DNA of 64,000 bases, from NCBI RefSeq assembly GCF_022023855.1, contig NZ_CP059450.1, forward strand, positions 1,475,001 to 1,539,000, given 5' to 3'. The position numbers were made by a program, and so were the translations under genes. Positions 61,300 to 64,000 of this stretch are shown piece after piece (positions within the stretch are counted from its first letter, which is position 1; each line of letters starts with the position of its first letter). The DNA comes from Azospirillum brasilense. GTDB lineage: Bacteria > Pseudomonadota > Alphaproteobacteria > Azospirillales > Azospirillaceae. The notes beneath the pieces were generated by a model. It saw only the letters and a list, made by a program, of their open reading frames with translations. It was not told the DNA's origin and did not search any database.

Positions 61300-62468
61300 C
61301 ACACCAGCTCCTTGGCGGTCTTGGCGAGGATGGCCACGGCCTCCTCGACCTCGGCCTCGCCGATGTTCAGCGGCGGCAGAAGCCGAACCACATTCTCGCC
61401 CGCCGGAACGGACAGCAGGCCGTTGGCGCGCAGTTTCGCCACCACGTCGCCGACCGCCGGGCCGCAGGCGAGGCCGAGCATCAGCCCCTGGCCGCGCACG
61501 CCCTTGAAGACCGACGGGTTCTCGGCCACCAGCCCGGCCAGCCGGTCCTGGAGCAGGCCGCCGATGCGCTGCACATGGTCGAGGAAGCCGGGCTCCAGCA
61601 CCTTGTCCAGCACGGCGTTGCCGACCGCGGTGGCCAGCGGGTTGCCGCCGTAGGTCGAGCCGTGGGTGCCGGCGGTCATGCCCGACGCCGCCTTCTCGGT
61701 GGCGAGGCAGGCGCCCAGCGGGAAGCCGCCGCCGATGCCCTTGGCCACCGCCATGACGTCCGGCGTGATGCCGGCCCATTCATGGGCGAACAGCTTGCCG
61801 GTGCGGCCCATGCCGCACTGGATCTCGTCCAGGAACAGCATCATCCCGTGCTGGTCGCACAGCTCGCGCAGGCCGCGCAGGAACTCGACCGAGCCGGCGC
61901 GGATGCCGCCCTCGCCCTGGATCGGCTCCAGGCAGATGGCCGCGGTGCGGTCGGTGATGGCGGCGCGCACCGCCTCCAGGTCGCCGAAGGGCACGAGGTC
62001 GAAGCCGTCGAGCAGCGGGCCGAAGCCCTTGATCAGCTTCTCCTGCTGCGCCGCCGACACCGCGGCCAGCGTGCGGCCGTGAAAGGCCTGCTCGAAGGTG
62101 ATGATGCGGGTGCGGGCCTTGTCGCCCTTCTCGTAATGGTATTTGCGGATCAGCTTGGCGCCGCACTCCCACGCCTCGGCGCCCGAGTTCGTGAAGAACA
62201 CGGTGTCGGCGAAGGTCGCCTCGGTCAGCCGCTTGGCGAGGCTCTCCTGCCCGGCGACCCGGAACAGGTTGGAGGTGTGCCAGAGCTTGCGGGCCTGGGC
62301 CGTCAGCGCCTCGACCAGATAGGGGTTCGCGTGGCCGAGGACGTTCACCGCCACACCGGCGGCGAAGTCGAGGAATCGTCGCCCGTCGGTCGCGTACAGA
62401 TACGGACCTTCGCCGCGCTCGAACACGATGTCGGCGCGGGCATATGTGGGCATGACGACCGGAATCAC
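61299..62468 (-). CDS. argD: Acetylornithine aminotransferase
   Basis: A 389-residue class III PLP aminotransferase. The early TYARADIVFERGEGPYLYATDG, FTNSGAEAWECGAKLIR and the lysine region AVAKGIGGGFPLGACLA are diagnostic, with LDEIQCGMGRTGKLFAHEW before it. It makes N-acetylornithine (and possibly succinyldiaminopimelate) upstream of argF in the same operon. The gap of 135 bp to the ABC-2 permease upstream should contain the promoter. Confidence 0.95.
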   Translation of the reverse strand: MIPVVMPTYARADIVFERGEGPYLYATDGRRFLDFAAGVAVNVLGHANPYLVEALTAQARKLWHTSNLFRVAGQESLAKRLTEATFADTVFFTNSGAEAWECGAKLIRKYHYEKGDKARTRIITFEQAFHGRTLAAVSAAQQEKLIKGFGPLLDGFDLVPFGDLEAVRAAITDRTAAICLEPIQGEGGIRAGSVEFLRGLRELCDQHGMMLFLDEIQCGMGRTGKLFAHEWAGITPDVMAVAKGIGGGFPLGACLATEKAASGMTAGTHGSTYGGNPLATAVGNAVLDKVLEPGFLDHVQRIGGLLQDRLAGLVAENPSVFKGVRGQGLMLGLACGPAVGDVVAKLRANGLLSVPAGENVVRLLPPLNIGEAEVEEAVAILAKTAKELV

Positions 62469-62603
62469 AGCGAAAACCTCCGAATGAGGAAAGCCCGGCG
62501 GACACCCTCGCCCGCCGGGAACCGTCGAATATCAAGATGTCACTTCAGCCTGTCAACGGATTGGCTACGCCGACCGGCTGAATTCGGCCGGATTCGGGCG
62601 GAT

Positions 62604-63407
62604 TTACGCCTTCAGCTTGTAGCCCGTCTTCAGCATGCGCCAAGCCAGCCACCAGAGGCCGCCATTGACCGCCAGCATGACGAGAATCCCGATCCCCAGC
62701 GTGCCGTCCGACCGACCGATGAAGCCGTAGCGGAAGCCGTCGATCATGTAGAAGAACGGGTCGAAATGGGCGATCCACCAGAACACCGGCGGCAGCGTCT
62801 CCACCGAATAGAAGGTGCCGGACAGGAAGGACAGCGGCGTCACCACGAAGTTGGTCACCGCCGCGATGTTGTCGAACTTCTCCGACCAGATGCCACCGAC
62901 CAGCCCGAGCAGCGACAGCAGCATGGAGGCCATCAGGGCGTGGAAGACGACGAATTCCGGATGGGCGATGCGGATCGGAACGAAGGCCCAGATCGCCAGC
63001 CCGGTCACCAGCCCGACCAGCAGGCCGCGCGTCACCCCGCCCATGACGAAGCCGAAGACCAGTTCCAGCGGGGCCATCGGCGGCATCAGGATGTCGACGA
63101 TGTTGCCCTGGACCTTCGCGATCACCACGGAGGAGGAGGTGTTGGCGAAGGCGTTCTGGGCCATCGCCATCATGATCAGGCCGGGCGCCAGGAACTCCAG
63201 ATAGGGCACCGTGCCGATCATCCGCACCGCACCGCCCAGCGCCAGCGCGAAGACGGCGTAGAACAGCAGGGTGGTGACCACGGGCGCCCAGACGGTCTGC
63301 TGGTGCACCTTCAGGAACCGGCGCACCTCGCGCGCGTAAAGGGTCCACAGGCCGACCCAGTTGACGGCGCCGACCTGGCGGGGCATGGGAGGGAGAGGAT
63401 GAGTCAT
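62604..63407 (-). CDS. ABC-2 type transporter permease
   Basis: A 267-residue membrane protein with six hydrophobic segments. GLWTLYAREVRRFLKVHQQTV is the amphipathic start of ABC-2 permeases (YadH/NodJ type). PLSFLSGTFYSVETLPPVFWWIAHFDPF is the highly conserved late motif. It would need an ATPase (YadG-like), which is not next to it in the window. ATG 63407 with a gggagaggat purine stretch. Confidence 0.9.
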   Translation of the reverse strand: MTHPLPPMPRQVGAVNWVGLWTLYAREVRRFLKVHQQTVWAPVVTTLLFYAVFALALGGAVRMIGTVPYLEFLAPGLIMMAMAQNAFANTSSSVVIAKVQGNIVDILMPPMAPLELVFGFVMGGVTRGLLVGLVTGLAIWAFVPIRIAHPEFVVFHALMASMLLSLLGLVGGIWSEKFDNIAAVTNFVVTPLSFLSGTFYSVETLPPVFWWIAHFDPFFYMIDGFRYGFIGRSDGTLGIGILVMLAVNGGLWWLAWRMLKTGYKLKA

Positions 63408-63487
63408 CGCACCACGATTCACAGGAATGGACCGGACTTTAGGGCGCGCCGCACGTTCCGGCAACCGCCCCCGGACGGGAGACAGCC

Positions 63488-64000
63488 ATGACCCGCGACC
63501 AGCCGCCGGCCCGCAAGCCGCCGCGCCTCGTGACCGCCCAGTATCTGGAGAACGCGGCCCTGCACTATCTCCAGCGCTTCGCCAGTTCCTCGGCCAGCCT
63601 GCGCCGCGTGCTGATGCGCAAGGTCGACCGCTCCGCCCAGGCCCACGGCACCGACCCGGCGGAGGGAGCGCGCTGGGTCGAGGATCTGATCGCCCGCTAC
63701 CTGCGCAGCGGCCTGCTCAACGACACGGCTTACGCCGAGATGCGGGCAGCCAGTCTGCACCGCCGCGGCACCTCGACCCGCGCCATCCGCGAGAAGCTGT
63801 CCGCCAAGGGCATCGGCCGCGACGAGGCCGACCGCGCGCTGGAGTCGCTGGACGAGGAGGTGGAGGGCGACCTGAACCTGACCGCCGCCCTGGCGCTGGC
63901 CCGCCGCCGCCGGCTCGGCCCCTACCGCCTGCCGGAAAAGCGCGCGGAGTTCCGCGACAAGGACTTGGCGGCACTCGGCCGTGCCGGCTTCGCCTACGAC
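63488..64000 (+). CDS. recX: Regulatory protein RecX (partial, cut by the window end)
   Basis: The first 171 residues are present and still open at the window end. Three-helix RecX repeats are seen: TAQYLENAALHYLQRFASSSA, SLRRVLMRKVDR, and LNDTAYAEMRAASLHRRGTSTRAIREKLSAKGI. RecX modulates RecA filaments. The ATG at 63488 has a gggaga site 6 bases upstream. It is divergent from the ABC-2 permease, 80 bp away. Confidence 0.9.
   Translation, partial: MTRDQPPARKPPRLVTAQYLENAALHYLQRFASSSASLRRVLMRKVDRSAQAHGTDPAEGARWVEDLIARYLRSGLLNDTAYAEMRAASLHRRGTSTRAIREKLSAKGIGRDEADRALESLDEEVEGDLNLTAALALARRRRLGPYRLPEKRAEFRDKDLAALGRAGFAYD

Noticed and set aside
61575..63491. 638-residue open frame on the plus strand
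   Set aside because: Antisense shadow spanning argD and the ABC-2 permease; it crosses the intergenic region without any protein motif.

Overview
This is a very GC-rich, densely packed bacterial chromosome or chromid segment. Gene content and style point to an alphaproteobacterium of the Rhodospirillales, most likely Azospirillum or a close relative. The supporting signs are many GTG starts, overlapping ATGA/GTGA operon junctions, Irr-type iron boxes, a TakP-like solute-binding protein, and a DUF485/ActP pair. The genus is an inference. No rRNA, tRNA, CRISPR array, prophage or insertion sequence was seen.

Layout. 0.4-5 kb: MarR regulator, single-domain response regulator, CPA2 cation/proton antiporter, large membrane protein. 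5-9 kb: sulfate ABC transporter operon (binding protein, CysT, CysW, CysA) in which cysT carries a frameshift. 9-15.4 kb: DUF1612/HTH protein, FkbM-type methyltransferase, Rrf2 regulator, metallo-beta-lactamase-fold hydrolase, an AT-richer orphan gene, OsmC protein, TakP-like binding protein. 15.4-19 kb: DUF485-ActP acetate symporter, phytochelatin-synthase-like protein, lipoprotein. 19-22 kb: giant beta-helix protein with three carbohydrate-binding-like modules. 22.6-29.3 kb: SDR, DUF892 protein, frameshifted PEP-mutase-like gene, PHB-depolymerase-type esterase, ribbon-helix-helix repressor and three poorly known genes. 29.5-31 kb: TerC-family membrane protein preceded by two copies of a structured RNA-like element.

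31.7-37.4 kb is a cobalamin uptake unit: an adenosylcobalamin-type riboswitch, then btuB-btuF-btuC-btuD and a conserved extra gene, all overlapping by 4 nt or less after btuB. 37.4-43.1 kb is an overlapping three-gene signalling operon: an exported 5'-nucleotidase-like protein that has lost its metal-binding residues, a TorS-like hybrid histidine kinase with Hpt domain, and a receiver-histidine kinase protein. This is my best candidate for an undescribed sensory system.

43.3-55 kb is an iron block. It holds a His-rich PadR regulator with DUF2218 protein, a Fur-boxed siderophore ABC operon, and a TonB receptor-PiuC-Sel1-hydroxyacid oxidase operon with Irr-like boxes. It ends with a LysR-HTH/TrpD2 fusion gene preceded by a Fur-like box. 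55-64 kb is mostly housekeeping: two hypotheticals, PAP2 phosphatase, ahcY with a striking 34-bp palindrome upstream, a lipoprotein, hslO, argF, argD, an ABC-2 permease and the start of recX.
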